A stretch of DNA of 5,928 bases, from assembly GCA_029778515.1 (NCBI GenBank), contig JAKOQD010000131.1, positions 1 through 5,928 on the forward strand. The letters run 5' to 3'. The position numbers and the translations under genes are program-made. Shown one piece after another: positions 5,690 to 5,928 of this stretch. Source of the stretch: Actinomycetes bacterium. Its GTDB lineage: Bacteria > Actinomycetota > Actinomycetes > Propionibacteriales > Propionibacteriaceae. The notes beneath the pieces were generated by a model that did not search any database, had not been told where the DNA came from, and saw nothing but the letters and a program-made list of their open reading frames with translations. Each line of letters begins with the position of its first letter. Position 1 is the stretch's first letter.

Positions 5690-5704
5690 GGCGCAGGCCG
5701 GGAT
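5685..5704. repeat. Strong hairpin of the REP-like dispersed-repeat type
   Basis: ATCCCGGC (5685-5692) and GCCGGGAT (5697-5704) form a perfect 8-bp stem around a GCAG loop. This fits the TCATCCCGGC...GCCGGGATC class of dispersed palindromes found in many GC-rich genomes. It overlaps the last AGTCATCCC unit. It lies 190 bp after orn and has no T-run, so it is not a classical terminator, though it could protect or end the transcript. Confidence 0.6.
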
Positions 5705-5730
5705 CGGGACAGAACGCGTCCGAGCCCGAC

Positions 5731-5750
5731 TCGCCGACCTCAGCGATTTT
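5731..5750 (+). terminator. Very weak terminator-like element after orn
   Basis: TCGC and GCGA pair around an 8-nt loop and are followed directly by TTTT (5747-5750), the only T-run of four in this gap. A 4-bp stem is too weak for confidence. It is listed because nothing better for ending orn before tRNA-His is visible. Confidence 0.15.
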
Positions 5751-5791
5751 GCCCTCGATCGGACGCGAATCGTCCCACCCACTCGCGGATT

Positions 5792-5820
5792 TCGACCTCG
5801 ACTGGGCATGTGGCTAGAAT
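5792..5820 (+). promoter_or_regulatory. Promoter of tRNA-His
   Basis: TCGACC at 5792-5797 matches four of six bases of the -35 consensus. A 17-bp spacer separates it from TAGAAT at 5815-5820, a near-consensus -10. Transcription would start near 5827, leaving a leader of about 25 nt for RNase P to remove. This is the best promoter in the window. Confidence 0.65.
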
Positions 5821-5851
5821 GAGCAGGCCCTAACGGGCACGTTGGTGACAT

Positions 5852-5928
5852 GGTGGGTATAGCTCAGTTGGTAGAGCTCCTGGTTGTGGTCCAGGTGGTC
5901 GCGGGTTCGAGTCCCGTTACTCACCCCA
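5852..5928 (+). tRNA. tRNA-His (anticodon GUG), with encoded G-1 and CCA
   Basis: A complete cloverleaf. The acceptor stem GTGGGTA/TACTCAC has one G-U pair. The D arm is GCTC/GAGC, the anticodon stem CCTGG/CCAGG is perfect around TTGTGGT with GUG at 5886-5888, the variable loop is TGGTC, and the T arm is GCGGG/CCCGT. G at 5852 is the extra G-1 that marks histidine tRNAs, opposite discriminator C73 at 5925. CCA is encoded at 5926-5928, exactly at the window edge. It follows orn on the same strand but has its own promoter. Confidence 0.97.

Larger units (their letters stand above)
5495..5851. other. Gap of 357 bp without a credible gene
   Basis: The stretch between orn and tRNA-His holds two repeat families, a perfect palindrome, a strong hairpin and the tRNA-His promoter, listed separately. 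Open frames on the minus strand here are repeat read-through with no start signals or recognisable domains. A minor GGACG/CGTCC inverted pair lies at 5761-5775. Confidence 0.75.

Noticed and set aside
5489..5704. A CRISPR array
   Set aside because: The period of about 40 bp is too short for repeat plus spacer, the units are imperfect, there are only two or three copies, and there are no cas genes.
5460..5851. Two short minus-strand open frames after orn
   Set aside because: They translate the repeats (PACAGMT-type peptide), have no ribosome binding sites and end in the tRNA-His leader.

Overview
This is a GC-rich window with the look of an actinobacterial chromosome. Third codon positions are dominated by G and C, there is a DUF664/DinB-type protein of the kind common in mycothiol-producing actinobacteria, and oligoribonuclease (orn) lies just upstream of tRNA-His. 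I recall that orn/tRNA-His neighbourhood from mycobacteria but could not check it. I cannot name a genus.

Layout. On the minus strand, reading right to left, come tRNA-Arg(UCU) (2801-2873), a 12-helix MFS transporter (1569-2759) and an aldehyde dehydrogenase of the succinate-semialdehyde type, gabD (44-1516). They are spaced 41 and 52 bp apart, so they may form one transcription unit. Diverging from the tRNA on the plus strand is a small DinB/DUF664 protein (2933-3475). It converges on a minus-strand GH1 beta-glycosidase (3513-4787). From the 77-bp region upstream of that gene, orn (4865-5494) diverges on the plus strand, apparently as a leaderless mRNA starting with GTG. A 357-bp gap without a gene follows. 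It holds two families of imperfect tandem repeats, a perfect 12-bp palindrome, a strong hairpin and a good promoter for tRNA-His(GUG). The tRNA-His gene, with encoded G-1 and CCA, ends exactly at the window edge.

Function. Orn degrades the short RNAs and linear dinucleotides left by other nucleases. GabD would send succinate semialdehyde, for example from GABA breakdown, into the TCA cycle; no gabT is in view, and a link to the neighbouring MFS exporter/importer rests on adjacency alone. The GH1 enzyme is predicted to cleave unphosphorylated beta-glycosides in the cytoplasm. No sugar transporter or regulator gene sits beside it.

I see no phage genes, insertion sequence, CRISPR array, toxin-antitoxin pair or defence genes. 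The protein-coding part is ordinary. The parts that repay a second look are the repeat-filled gap after orn, where the orn stop codon lies inside the first repeat unit, and the promoter arrangements. I found no convincing undescribed system.
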